From NCBI GenBank assembly GCA_021160705.1, contig JAGHBZ010000422.1:1-15613 (forward strand): a stretch of DNA of 15,613 nucleotides, in the 5' to 3' direction. The stretch comes from Candidatus Sumerlaeota bacterium. GTDB lineage: Bacteria; Sumerlaeota; Sumerlaeia; MWCT01; JAGHBZ01. A program made the position numbers and the translations under genes. Numbering within the stretch: the first letter of the stretch is position 1; every line of letters starts with the position of its first letter. Under the pieces are notes generated by a model. That model did not search any database and was not told the origin of the DNA. It saw only the letters and a program-made list of their open reading frames with translations. Positions 1-7,630 of this stretch are shown piece by piece.

Positions 1-8
1 AGTTAAGA

Positions 9-1445
9 TTATGTTTTTTTCTCCGGGGGCGCCAGGCGGAGACCAGATATTCGGAAACAGACCTTATCAGGTGGGAGGTTATGAGCAGAAATATTCAGCG
101 AAAGCAGGCGACATAGTGCCTGCGCTATAGATAGTCCGAGCCCGGAGTGCACTCCTGTTTCTGCCCGAGCAGTATCACCACGCCAGAACCGTTCAAAAAT
201 ATGCGGCAGGTCTGATTCTGGAATAAGTTCTCCGGTGTTAATGATGTTAAGTGCCACTGAGTGCTTTTTCTTATCAACTTCGGCTTCAACGGTGACTTTT
301 CCACCGGTATTAGCATACTGCACCGCATTACTCAAAATGTTGTTCAGGATAATCTTAAACTTCTCAGCATCCGTTTTGACATAGACCTGCTCATTAATGG
401 TATTTTCAAATCTGATTTGTCTTTCATCAGCAGAGTGCGAGAATACTCGCCAGCATTCCTCAACCACGCTTCGCAGAGGAACTGTTTCCTCCTTTGGGGC
501 AACCTCACCGCTTTCTATTCTGGCTAACATCAAGAGGTTCTCCAGCATTTGATGAGACCGTGAAAGTATGTCTTTAGCCTCTGTCAGAGTCTCTCTATAG
601 AACTCCTCTGAACGAGGTTGTCGCAACGCTACCTCAAGTATAGAGCGCAATCCTGCAATTGGTGTGCGGAGCTCGTGGGCAATATCTGCGGTAAGTTGCC
701 GTTCGCGTGTGAACGCAGTATCAATGCGGTCCAGTAAACTATTTATAGTTTTAATTAGTGGTTGTAGTTCTTTGTGTTTGGGTTCAGTGAGTCGAAAATC
801 CAATCTCTGAGCTGTAATCTTATCAAGCTCCCGCGAGGTGCGTTTCAAGGGACGTAGTGTACTGCCTGAGATAAAGAACGCAGCTCCCAGAGTGCAAAAC
901 AGTGCCAGAACAAAAATGCCAGCAGTATACTTTATCATCTCCTGGATGCGAGAGACAGCGTCTTCTCTTCTAAGGGCGAGTAATAACATAATAGATTTTG
1001 CAGGGGAATTGGATGATTCTGGATATGGTATCTTTGTTTTAAAGGCGATTGCACGCACTGGTTCGCCGGAAATTTCGTCGTTCCAGAAGTAGCGTTTGCG
1101 TTTTTTCATCTTCCTTGCCACCCTATCCGGATATGGGAAAAGAGCATTTTTGAGCGAATCAGAACGTGCAAGGAGTTCGCCTGTGTCCAGCTCAATCACC
1201 TGCAAGTACTCATCCTCTTCCTCTACAATCTTCCTGATTTTTTTGAGACTATCTTCGGATAATCGCCCGTCTTTATTGAGATGTATATTGGCAACAATCC
1301 CCTCACTGGCTTCTTCAAGAAATTCATCAAGCTGGTCATAGATGATATGATGTGCTTTATAATACACAATTCCCCATAGAGATGGGTAAACAATAATCTG
1401 AATGAGGAAATACCAGAGAAGCAGAGATTTTTTCATTGATTTCAT
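9..1445 (-). CDS. Membrane sensor histidine kinase, CusS/heavy-metal-sensor-like
   Basis: Inner-membrane sensor kinase that would autophosphorylate a histidine and pass the phosphate to a response regulator. The 478-residue product starts with MKSMKK and a hydrophobic segment (about 7-29), then a periplasmic region of roughly 140 residues, a second membrane segment (about 170-192), a HAMP linker, the dimerisation/phosphoacceptor helix with H257 in AHELRTP, an N-box (NNILSNAVQYANTGG), and late ATP-lid motifs (LPHIFERFWRGD, HSGLGLSIAQAL). The G1 box reads NTGELIP instead of DNGxGIP, which is usual for CusS-type kinases rather than a defect. The stop is only a few bases from the window edge. No response regulator lies immediately upstream on this strand; one could lie beyond position 1. 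The sensed signal cannot be read from sequence; heavy metals are only a family association. Confidence 0.93.
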   Translation of the reverse strand: MKSMKKSLLLWYFLIQIIVYPSLWGIVYYKAHHIIYDQLDEFLEEASEGIVANIHLNKDGRLSEDSLKKIRKIVEEEDEYLQVIELDTGELLARSDSLKNALFPYPDRVARKMKKRKRYFWNDEISGEPVRAIAFKTKIPYPESSNSPAKSIMLLLALRREDAVSRIQEMIKYTAGIFVLALFCTLGAAFFISGSTLRPLKRTSRELDKITAQRLDFRLTEPKHKELQPLIKTINSLLDRIDTAFTRERQLTADIAHELRTPIAGLRSILEVALRQPRSEEFYRETLTEAKDILSRSHQMLENLLMLARIESGEVAPKEETVPLRSVVEECWRVFSHSADERQIRFENTINEQVYVKTDAEKFKIILNNILSNAVQYANTGGKVTVEAEVDKKKHSVALNIINTGELIPESDLPHIFERFWRGDTARAETGVHSGLGLSIAQALCRLLSLNISAHNLPPDKVCFRISGLRLAPPEKKT

Positions 1446-1724
1446 AGAAACGTTCTCGTTTGGGTATCAGATTTTTTCAAAACACCAGAGAGCTACATAC
1501 AGTCAAACAAAAGATTTTTATCTCCTGAGTTACCCCTGTCAACGGTTATAAGCCCAGATACTCTTTAGCTCCGGAGCCGAAAGACGGATTAAATAGATTA
1601 ATAGCCAAGAAAAATAACACCATTTCTTTGCTCATCAGGATATACTTAAAAAACTTTTTGTCCTGTGGGAAATTATGTTCACTTTGGGGGTTTTGTTCGG
1701 AACTATTGTCATCAGCCGTTGCTC
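1446..1724. other. Intergenic region between kinase and phosphoesterase
   Basis: About 280 bases between two same-strand genes. I see no RNA gene or clear rho-independent terminator. On the minus strand a TTG-started frame at 1737-1546 (63 codons) overlaps the end of the phosphoesterase gene; it contains a shorter ATG frame encoding a 29-residue hydrophobic peptide (MSKEMVLFFLAINLF...). Neither start has a convincing ribosome binding site, so no gene is called. Confidence 0.5.
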
Positions 1725-2657
1725 TTACAGGTCGCAAAAATACACTATATCTCTTACATCGTCACCCGAGACATCGACAAGGACAAAATTGTATCGTTCA
1801 ATTATTTCCGGGTCGTGATGATGGAAATTACCCCCGGCGCCGGCTGAGATAATATAAGTGACGTTCTGGTAAACTTTTCGGGAATAGCCATGAATATGAC
1901 CACAGAAAACCCTGGCGATACTGGAGGATTTTTCCGACAGGAGTTGCGTCAATTTTTCAGCGTTTAATTTAAAACAGTGATGATTCCATACACCTTTTGG
2001 AGGGATATGCATAAACAAAAAATGTTTCTTTTGAGAATCCAGCAGCTCTGATAGATGAGCAAGTTGCTCTGAAGCAATTCCTTTCCTAACAATATGACGA
2101 CCATTATCAGAAGGGAGTTCATTAATCGGATTATGAGGAGAAAAATTTACCTCTTCGTTGGAGTTCAAAATGATAAAACGATACCGGGCAATGTCAAAAA
2201 AGTAGTTAGGTGGACCAAATATGTGAGAAAAAATGGCGTAGCCCTCGCCTTTGAGGTCATGGTTCCCGGGGACAAAGATGATAGGTATGGGTATCTCTTT
2301 TATCAAATTAACGATGCGGCGATACTGAGAGATACGACCAGCCCGAATTACATCCCCTGTCACAACAATAAAATCAGGTTCTTCGCGTATTGCCTCGGAG
2401 AGCACATAACGAAAGACCCTATTAGCCCTCCCAGTATCTCCCAGAACAACAAACCGAAAATGTTCCCGGGAGTCCAGTTTCTGGTGGATTCGCTCTATCA
2501 TCTGCGAATTTAATCCCGGCGTAATATCGTGAAATGCTGACTTGATGAGCTCTGTTCTGGTGCGTTCTCTCTTTCCGAGAGCTGGGACCGCAGAGATGCT
2601 CTCCAGTCCAATACGCAGTCTAATTTTTATCAGCTGTGATTTGAATAATTGACGCAT
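1725..2657 (-). CDS. Calcineurin-like metallophosphoesterase
   Basis: Predicted cytoplasmic di-metal phosphoesterase of 310 residues; substrate unknown. The family motifs appear in order: VVLGDTG (D74), VVTGDVIRAG (D102), FVPGNHDLKG (N132, H133), FMHIPPKG (H217) and FCGHIHGYS (H254, H256). The first motif is Asp-Thr-Gly, whereas many members have Asp-x-His, so one metal ligand is changed. About 65 residues of hydrophilic N-terminal extension precede the domain, and there is no signal peptide. The ATG at 2657 lies 89 bases from the divergent C25 peptidase start, so the two genes share an upstream region. The ribosome binding site is weak (TAAGG about 16 bases upstream). Fold assignment is secure; substrate (phosphoprotein, nucleotide or phospholipid) is not. 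Confidence 0.92.
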   Translation of the reverse strand: MRQLFKSQLIKIRLRIGLESISAVPALGKRERTRTELIKSAFHDITPGLNSQMIERIHQKLDSREHFRFVVLGDTGRANRVFRYVLSEAIREEPDFIVVTGDVIRAGRISQYRRIVNLIKEIPIPIIFVPGNHDLKGEGYAIFSHIFGPPNYFFDIARYRFIILNSNEEVNFSPHNPINELPSDNGRHIVRKGIASEQLAHLSELLDSQKKHFLFMHIPPKGVWNHHCFKLNAEKLTQLLSEKSSSIARVFCGHIHGYSRKVYQNVTYIISAGAGGNFHHHDPEIIERYNFVLVDVSGDDVRDIVYFCDL

Positions 2658-2679
2658 TTTGTCTTTTTTGCCTTATAAT
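2649..2679 (+). promoter_or_regulatory. Candidate sigma70-like promoter for the C25 peptidase
   Basis: TTGACG at 2649-2654 and TATAAT at 2674-2679 are separated by 19 bases, about 70 bases upstream of the peptidase start. The -35 hexamer lies inside the first codons of the divergent phosphoesterase. The spacer is longer than the usual 17, so this is tentative. Confidence 0.35.
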
Positions 2680-2746
2680 TTCTTCTAATTGTATTAAAGT
2701 AAAGATTAAGATTTGATGAGAAAAGCGGATAGATTACGAACTATCT

Positions 2747-4777
2747 TTGTTTGTTAAAATGCAAACACTATATTGCATACTACTCTGGATGATAATATTA
2801 CTTATCAGGTCGCAAGCAGATGCGAATGTGGAGATTCTCCACTGCCAGCAGGAAATAATAATCCATTACACCGATGATGGTGCTGATTTGTCCTGGTTAA
2901 ATTCAGGTAAAGGTGGAGGTAACGGCACGAAATATTATATACACAGCGACCCTGGCAATCCCCGCTTACCCTGTAAAGAAGTGGATGTAGTATTACCACC
3001 TGAGTGTGACCTATCTACCCTGAAGGGGTATATCAGGAGTTTCGCCCTGAAGCCTTTGAGTGGCGAGTATGTGGTTCCTCCTTCTCCACCATATACACCA
3101 TTGCTCTCAGATGCCACGGATGGTGTATGCTGGGGAAGGGGTAAAGTAATTGATGAGACAGGACGAAATGTACTCCTCTATCAGAGTAATACGCTTTATC
3201 CAGCCCAGCCAGTGAGAATACTATGTTGTGGTGCTATGGGACCGTTCAAAATTGTGCGACTATGTGTGTTTCCGTTTCTATTTAAGCCTGTAAGTGGAGA
3301 GATACTTAGGGTAAAAGAGACTGAGTTTGTCCTCAGGTTTAACCCGGAGACGCGAAAGAAAATAAATGTTTCAGAAAAGTATATAACCTCAATGCATAGA
3401 GTTCTTGCCTCCCGGGTTGCCAATCCTGAGATGCTTAACAGGTATCAGAAGTATTTCTCATTTACTCCTGAACAGGAGACCTATGATTTTGTGATTATTA
3501 CCACCAGTTCACTTGCCACCAGTAGTACTGCGCTGGATGATTTTATCGCTTTGAAAGAGACTCAGGGATATAGGGTGAAATTGGTTACCGACGCAGAGTT
3601 TGGTTCTACAACTGGGCAGGAACCCAATGGTACAGAAGAGAAGGTGCGTGCCTGGCTACAGGATAATTACCTGAGTATGGGAATCAGGTATGTGCTGCTC
3701 CTCAGCGACCCGCGACCCGCGTCCAATCAGATTCCAATGAAACTCTGCTGGGCACGCTATGGTGCCTCAGAATATCCCACCATTGATAGATGTTATACTG
3801 ATTATTATTATGCAGACCTGAGTGGCAACTGGGACGTTGATGGAGACCAGCGGTTTGGTGAATATAACGACGACCGCGGGGCAGGTGGGGTTGATTTTTT
3901 CCCTGAAGTTTTTGTCAGTAGAATCCCGTATTATGGAAAGGTCCAGGACACTGACGCTATACTCCAGAAACTCATTGCTTATGAGGTAGATAATGGATTT
4001 CCGCACTGGCGACGCCGTTTTCTACTACCCACAGCAATTGCATTTTATGAGAATCAGGTAGAGATGGGCTCGCCCGGGCTGGACGGCGCCACGTTTTCTC
4101 GCCGGTTGTGCAACGACATAATTGTACCCCGGGGTTTTATTCCGTTTCGCCTTTTTGAAAAGAGTGGTATTGCGCCATCACCCTACTCGTGCGAAGCACC
4201 GCTTAACACTGCTAATGTGATTGCGGAATGGCAGAAAGGGTATGGGTTCTCCTGTCTATTTGGGCACGGAAGTATTCTCTCTATTTACCGCACTATCTGG
4301 AGTTACGATAACGGCAATAATATTCCTGAACCCTCTGAATTGTCAGCCAGTCCATTTTTTACAGACTCTGATGTCGGCTCGTTAGACGATTCACATCCTG
4401 CTATTACTTTTTTAGTCGCCTGTAATAATGGAAACCCGGATTTTGAGACCCAGCTTGGCTATGCCCTGCTCAGACAGGGTGCGGTGGCGGTAGTTGCCGC
4501 TACAGCGCCAGTTTTTGAAGAATTGGGTGATTGGCAACCACATACCAATATTGCTGATGCAATGAGCATCGCTTATTTTTATTTTATGCGTATTATAGAG
4601 CGAGGCAATAAACTCGGGGAGGCATTTTATCTTGGCAAATCTTTTCTTGGCACAGAGAACCAGCAGGACGACTGGCATAACTTGATGGCTATCAATATGC
4701 TCGGCGACCCCTCTTTATTTTCGGGGTTTGTCCCTGAGTATACATCCGTCAGTGGGCTCTGGACATTATTATATTAA
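2747..4777 (+). CDS. Secreted gingipain-type (C25) cysteine peptidase
   Basis: Predicted exported cysteine protease, 676 residues from the TTG at 2747. The next in-frame ATG is at 2759; the longer start is kept because it places Lys4 before the hydrophobic stretch of a signal peptide (cleavage likely near residue 26, after QADA). Residues about 30-240 match a C25 N-terminal prodomain. The catalytic domain starts near Y246 (YDFVIITTSSL) and carries the dyad: H507 in FGHGS and C559 in VACNNG, followed by QGAVAVVAATAP as in gingipains. The product stops shortly after LGDPSLFSG, with no Ig-like domain and no type IX secretion C-terminal domain, unlike many family members, so the export and anchoring route is unclear. 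Neither start has a clear Shine-Dalgarno sequence. Family assignment is strong; target proteins are unknown. Confidence 0.9.
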   Translation: MFVKMQTLYCILLWMIILLIRSQADANVEILHCQQEIIIHYTDDGADLSWLNSGKGGGNGTKYYIHSDPGNPRLPCKEVDVVLPPECDLSTLKGYIRSFALKPLSGEYVVPPSPPYTPLLSDATDGVCWGRGKVIDETGRNVLLYQSNTLYPAQPVRILCCGAMGPFKIVRLCVFPFLFKPVSGEILRVKETEFVLRFNPETRKKINVSEKYITSMHRVLASRVANPEMLNRYQKYFSFTPEQETYDFVIITTSSLATSSTALDDFIALKETQGYRVKLVTDAEFGSTTGQEPNGTEEKVRAWLQDNYLSMGIRYVLLLSDPRPASNQIPMKLCWARYGASEYPTIDRCYTDYYYADLSGNWDVDGDQRFGEYNDDRGAGGVDFFPEVFVSRIPYYGKVQDTDAILQKLIAYEVDNGFPHWRRRFLLPTAIAFYENQVEMGSPGLDGATFSRRLCNDIIVPRGFIPFRLFEKSGIAPSPYSCEAPLNTANVIAEWQKGYGFSCLFGHGSILSIYRTIWSYDNGNNIPEPSELSASPFFTDSDVGSLDDSHPAITFLVACNNGNPDFETQLGYALLRQGAVAVVAATAPVFEELGDWQPHTNIADAMSIAYFYFMRIIERGNKLGEAFYLGKSFLGTENQQDDWHNLMAINMLGDPSLFSGFVPEYTSVSGLWTLLY

Positions 4778-5064
4778 TAGAAGCGGTGTCAAAAAAACTC
4801 AATCGTGACGAGATTACTGGAATTCTTGGAATATTAAATTAAAAACCACAGGAAGAGTGATGAAGCTCAGTAGAACTGGATATTTGCTTAATCCTGAGAA
4901 ACCTCCACGAAAGATATAAGGCTCAACAGTATTCAGGGAGACATAAAATAAGGTTTTGTATTCCAGTGGGTTTTGTGCGAGAATAAAAAATCATAATCTC
5001 TATAAATTCTTCAAATTTTAGGTGTAAAGACCAAAATAAGTTCAAGGGTAAAAGAAAGGGACCA
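4778..5064. other. Intergenic region after the C25 peptidase
   Basis: About 287 bases, AT-rich. No convincing terminator, tRNA or promoter is seen. A 19-codon frame at 4860-4919 follows an AGGAAGAG sequence but is too short to call. The region does not visibly encode the missing C-terminal part of the peptidase in another frame. Confidence 0.5.
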
Positions 5065-5409
5065 ATGCCGTACATTGATGAGTATGAATTTGGAAAGATT
5101 GTCATCGGGGGTAAGACTTATACCTCGGACGTAATAATATTTCCGGATAGCGTGATGGGGAGCTGGTGGCGGAAAGAAGGTCACAATCTATGTCTTGAAG
5201 ATTTAGAGTCGGTACTGGCGAACCCCCCAGAGGTTCTAATAATCGGCACAGGCTATGGCGGTGCAATGCACGTACCTCAAGAGGTGCTTAAGGACCTGGT
5301 GAGCCGTGGAATAAAAGTTATCGTGGAACCTACACGAAAAGCCGTCAACTCCTATAACGAGCTCAGCCAGAAACAAAAAACCGTTGCTGCTCTGCATCTA
5401 ACCTGTTGA
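5065..5409 (+). CDS. Mth938-like domain protein
   Basis: Small single-domain protein of 114 residues resembling the Mth938/DUF498 family (relatives include human AAMDC and mitochondrial NDUFAF3-like proteins). Evidence is the whole-length pattern: YEFGKIVIGGKTYTSDVII near the N-terminus, a SWWRKEGHNL segment, then VLIIGTGYGGAMHVPQEV and IKVIVEPTRKAVNSYN, which match the family's conserved IIGTG and T..A...YN blocks. No catalytic residues are established for the bacterial members, so I give no reaction. An AAAGGGA ribosome binding site lies just upstream of the ATG. The next gene starts 25 bases downstream on the same strand, so the two are probably co-transcribed. Confidence 0.88.
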   Translation: MPYIDEYEFGKIVIGGKTYTSDVIIFPDSVMGSWWRKEGHNLCLEDLESVLANPPEVLIIGTGYGGAMHVPQEVLKDLVSRGIKVIVEPTRKAVNSYNELSQKQKTVAALHLTC

Positions 5410-5434
5410 TTACCGGAATAATGCGTACTTTCCG

Positions 5435-6232
5435 ATGAAGATAATTGATATTCATACCCATATCTTTCCTGACCCGGTGGCGGAAAGGGCAATCCCGAAG
5501 TTGAGTGCGACCAGTGGTATAACCCCAGCACATAACGGCACAGTGGCAGGACTACTGAGTTCAATGCAAAGAGCCAACATTACTCAAAGTGCCCTGATGC
5601 CTGTGGCAACAAGACCTGAGCAGGTCACAAGAATTAATCAGTGGATTGCACAATTGGATAGACGCCGATTTATCCCGTTTGGAACTCTCTATCCTCTGGA
5701 TGAAGAGGCAGTGGAGACGCATATTACTCAGGTAATTGCACTGGGGATGCCGGGCATTAAACTTCACCCGAACTACCAGAATTTTATCCCTGATGATGAA
5801 CGTATATTTCGGGTTTATGAGTTACTTGAACGATATGGGCTGATACTTCTGATACACTGTGGCAAAGACTTATCTTTTGATGAAATTAAAGCCACTCCTG
5901 AACGAATCAGGCGTGTCATTGATTCTTTTCCGCGTCTTCGGCTGATTGGGGCACACTTTGGTGGATTTCAACTCTGGGATGAGGTGGAAAAGCATCTAAT
6001 TGGGACTTCTATCTACCTGGAGACCTCTTTCACGTTACCCTTTATGGATTCAGCTCGTTTTGTGCTATTGGCACGTGCACATAAAATAGAAAGAATTTTG
6101 TTTGGTACAGACTCGCCCTGGGCAGAGCAGAGAGAAGAAGTAGAACGCTTAAAACGGTGCGGATTTAGCCCGGATGAACTCGAGGATATATTTTATTTTA
6201 ATGCAATGCGTTTGCTCAACCTGAGTTTATAA
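5435..6232 (+). CDS. Metal-dependent amidohydrolase (amidohydrolase-2/TatD-like fold)
   Basis: TIM-barrel metal hydrolase of 265 residues. The N-terminal metal-binding motif is IDIHTHIFPD (H7, H9). Further candidate ligands and active-site residues are K109/H111 in GIKLHPNY, H141 in LIHCGKD, H174 in LIGAHFGGF and D226 in LFGTDSPWAEQ, the order expected for the amidohydrolase superfamily. The overall pattern (GIKLHP, IHCG, GAHFGG, FGTDSPW) resembles the amidohydrolase-2 group (hydrolases and decarboxylases) more than TatD nucleases, but the substrate cannot be read from sequence. It follows the Mth938-like gene by 25 bases. The ribosome binding site is weak (GGAA about 16 bases upstream), which would fit translation after the preceding gene. 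No frameshift or truncation is visible. Confidence 0.9.
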   Translation: MKIIDIHTHIFPDPVAERAIPKLSATSGITPAHNGTVAGLLSSMQRANITQSALMPVATRPEQVTRINQWIAQLDRRRFIPFGTLYPLDEEAVETHITQVIALGMPGIKLHPNYQNFIPDDERIFRVYELLERYGLILLIHCGKDLSFDEIKATPERIRRVIDSFPRLRLIGAHFGGFQLWDEVEKHLIGTSIYLETSFTLPFMDSARFVLLARAHKIERILFGTDSPWAEQREEVERLKRCGFSPDELEDIFYFNAMRLLNLSL

Positions 6233-6508
6233 GTTTTTCTTATGATTCTTCCCTGTATTTAAAAAGGAGCAATATTTCCCTTTGTGGTATAAGATTTGGC
6301 GGAGAAGTTGCGGGAGAATCTTATCAGCCAATTTCGTATAATCTATCTGTTCAGGCAGTTCGTAGCGGTTTTTTTTATTTTTTTTCTGCCGAGGTCTTTG
6401 CATCTTTACAGCCTTTTACTCTCATCAGAGATGAAGCATTCAATTTTTTTATCGTCAGGAAACACTACGGACTTAACTTTATTTCCTTAATAAAAATCAT
6501 CAGTCACC
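6233..6508. other. Intergenic region with an inverted repeat and T tracts
   Basis: The gap between the amidohydrolase and the next operon contains an 8-bp perfect inverted repeat, ATAAGATT (6289-6296) and AATCTTAT (6317-6324), with a 20-base loop, then two runs of eight T (6369-6376 and 6378-6385). The T runs are not directly preceded by a GC-rich hairpin, so a standard terminator is not proven. A 64-codon open frame at 6296-6490 is low-complexity and hydrophobic because of the T runs, and I do not call it a gene. Confidence 0.45.
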
Positions 6509-6539
6509 TTGACAAATAAGGGGTCAACCAAGGTATAAT
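6506..6539 (+). promoter_or_regulatory. Sigma70-like promoter with nested palindromes, upstream of the five-gene operon
   Basis: Perfect -35 TTGACA (6509-6514) and -10 TATAAT (6534-6539) hexamers with a 19-base spacer. Two inverted repeats overlap the core: TTGAC (6509-6513) with GTCAA (6523-6527), and ACCTTG (6506-6511) with CAAGGT (6529-6534). Their position over the -35 and -10 elements would suit a repressor or activator site; that role is inference. The first start codon is 37 bases downstream. Confidence 0.6.
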
Positions 6540-6576
6540 AAGTTTTAGAAATATCCAGAAAAGGAGAGTTGAGACT

Positions 6577-7605
6577 ATGGCAGAATTAAGCCCCCAGCAA
6601 CAGAAACGTGTGGAGGGTATAGCGAATCTTGTTAAAGAGTTTCTTGATGCACGATTTGAGCACGCTATACGAATAAACCCCAATATTGCACACGTATATT
6701 CAGACCTGAGCTGGCAACAGATGGTTACACTAAAACAATTGCTCAGCGACACCAAAGCCTTTGGACCGGTGAGATACTTTGTGTGTGATATTCTCTCATC
6801 AGATGATGAACAGAAAAAACGTGCTTTGTTCTCTCCAACTGACCAGAACTCTATTATGAATGAGATTATTAATTTAGCGGATGAGCGTGCAGAGACCACG
6901 CGGGGTATATTGAATATTCGTAACATCCGTACATTCTATAGAGCCCTTGACCCATCGCTTGAACAAATCGTAGAGCTCATCCAGACCTGGATATGGTGGG
7001 ATTTGCCGGATGCCGCTGATATGTTTGCGTTTGAGCAGGAGTACCAGCGCATCCTGAAACTGGCAAAACAACCCCTCAGTACTAAAATCATTGATTATTA
7101 CCGGAAAACAATGAAGTGGTCGTCTGAGAAAGAATTAACTAAAAAGGACATACTTGAGTATGAAGTGCAGAAGTTAAGCAAAATAGTGCAAAATATTGGG
7201 GAACGAATTGCTGAAGAACCTGGTTATAAAATGATTTTGAAACGGGATAAACTCCCTTCGGAGACACTGGAGGAGATGGTACTCAGATTGGGGAAACACA
7301 TAAACAATCTGAGGAAGATTCGTGAGATGAAAGAAATCCCGGATGAGATTAAGGCAATGTACGGCAAGACCTTAAATATAACTCCTCAGGACGTAACAAA
7401 AGACCTCATTATTCAGTCGGAACAGGCAAGTATAAGTCAACTTGAAGAGAAAATTAAAGACATATTAAACCTCGGACGGGCACTTGGGGAGCCGTATAAT
7501 TATAAAAAGGCGAAATTTCAACAGCTGGAGAAACGCCTGAGGCAACTGAAATCAATGCTGTTCCCCTCAAAGACTGAAGAACCTGCAGCACTCTCGGCGA
7601 GTTAG
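6577..7605 (+). CDS. Hypothetical helical protein, first gene of the operon
   Basis: I do not recognise a family. The 342-residue product has no signal peptide or membrane segment and looks almost wholly alpha-helical and charged, with probable coiled-coil near residues 285-330 (SISQLEEKIKDIL... and FQQLEKRLRQLKSM). A tryptophan-rich patch (QTWIWWDLPDAADMFAFEQEY) lies near residues 131-151. No cysteine cluster, nucleotide-binding loop or obvious catalytic motif is visible. The start is well supported: GGAG at 6563-6566 lies 10 bases before the ATG and a strong promoter precedes it. It is followed after 25 bases by the YchF-like gene, so it probably belongs to the same transcript and may act with that NTPase or the EIIA/PII-like proteins; this is inference from position only. 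Confidence 0.8.
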   Translation: MAELSPQQQKRVEGIANLVKEFLDARFEHAIRINPNIAHVYSDLSWQQMVTLKQLLSDTKAFGPVRYFVCDILSSDDEQKKRALFSPTDQNSIMNEIINLADERAETTRGILNIRNIRTFYRALDPSLEQIVELIQTWIWWDLPDAADMFAFEQEYQRILKLAKQPLSTKIIDYYRKTMKWSSEKELTKKDILEYEVQKLSKIVQNIGERIAEEPGYKMILKRDKLPSETLEEMVLRLGKHINNLRKIREMKEIPDEIKAMYGKTLNITPQDVTKDLIIQSEQASISQLEEKIKDILNLGRALGEPYNYKKAKFQQLEKRLRQLKSMLFPSKTEEPAALSAS

Positions 7606-7630
7606 TTTGTACATTTCTTTAAGAGAATAG

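Noticed and set aside
1546..1737. Minus-strand 63-codon frame overlapping the phosphoesterase stop
   Set aside because: TTG start without ribosome binding site and no recognisable family; the internal ATG gives only 29 residues. Possible small membrane peptide but unsupported.
4860..4919. 19-codon frame MKLSRTGYLLNPEKPPRKI with an upstream AGGAAGAG
   Set aside because: Too short and without family resemblance; cannot be separated from chance.
6354..6390. Rho-independent terminator with GGCAG/CTGCC arms around the T runs
   Set aside because: The stem is 5 bp, the loop is 27 bases and contains the T tracts, so the geometry is wrong for a terminator.
6296..6490. Plus-strand 64-codon hydrophobic frame
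   Set aside because: Its hydrophobicity comes from T runs; no ribosome binding site; overlaps an inverted repeat in an intergenic region.
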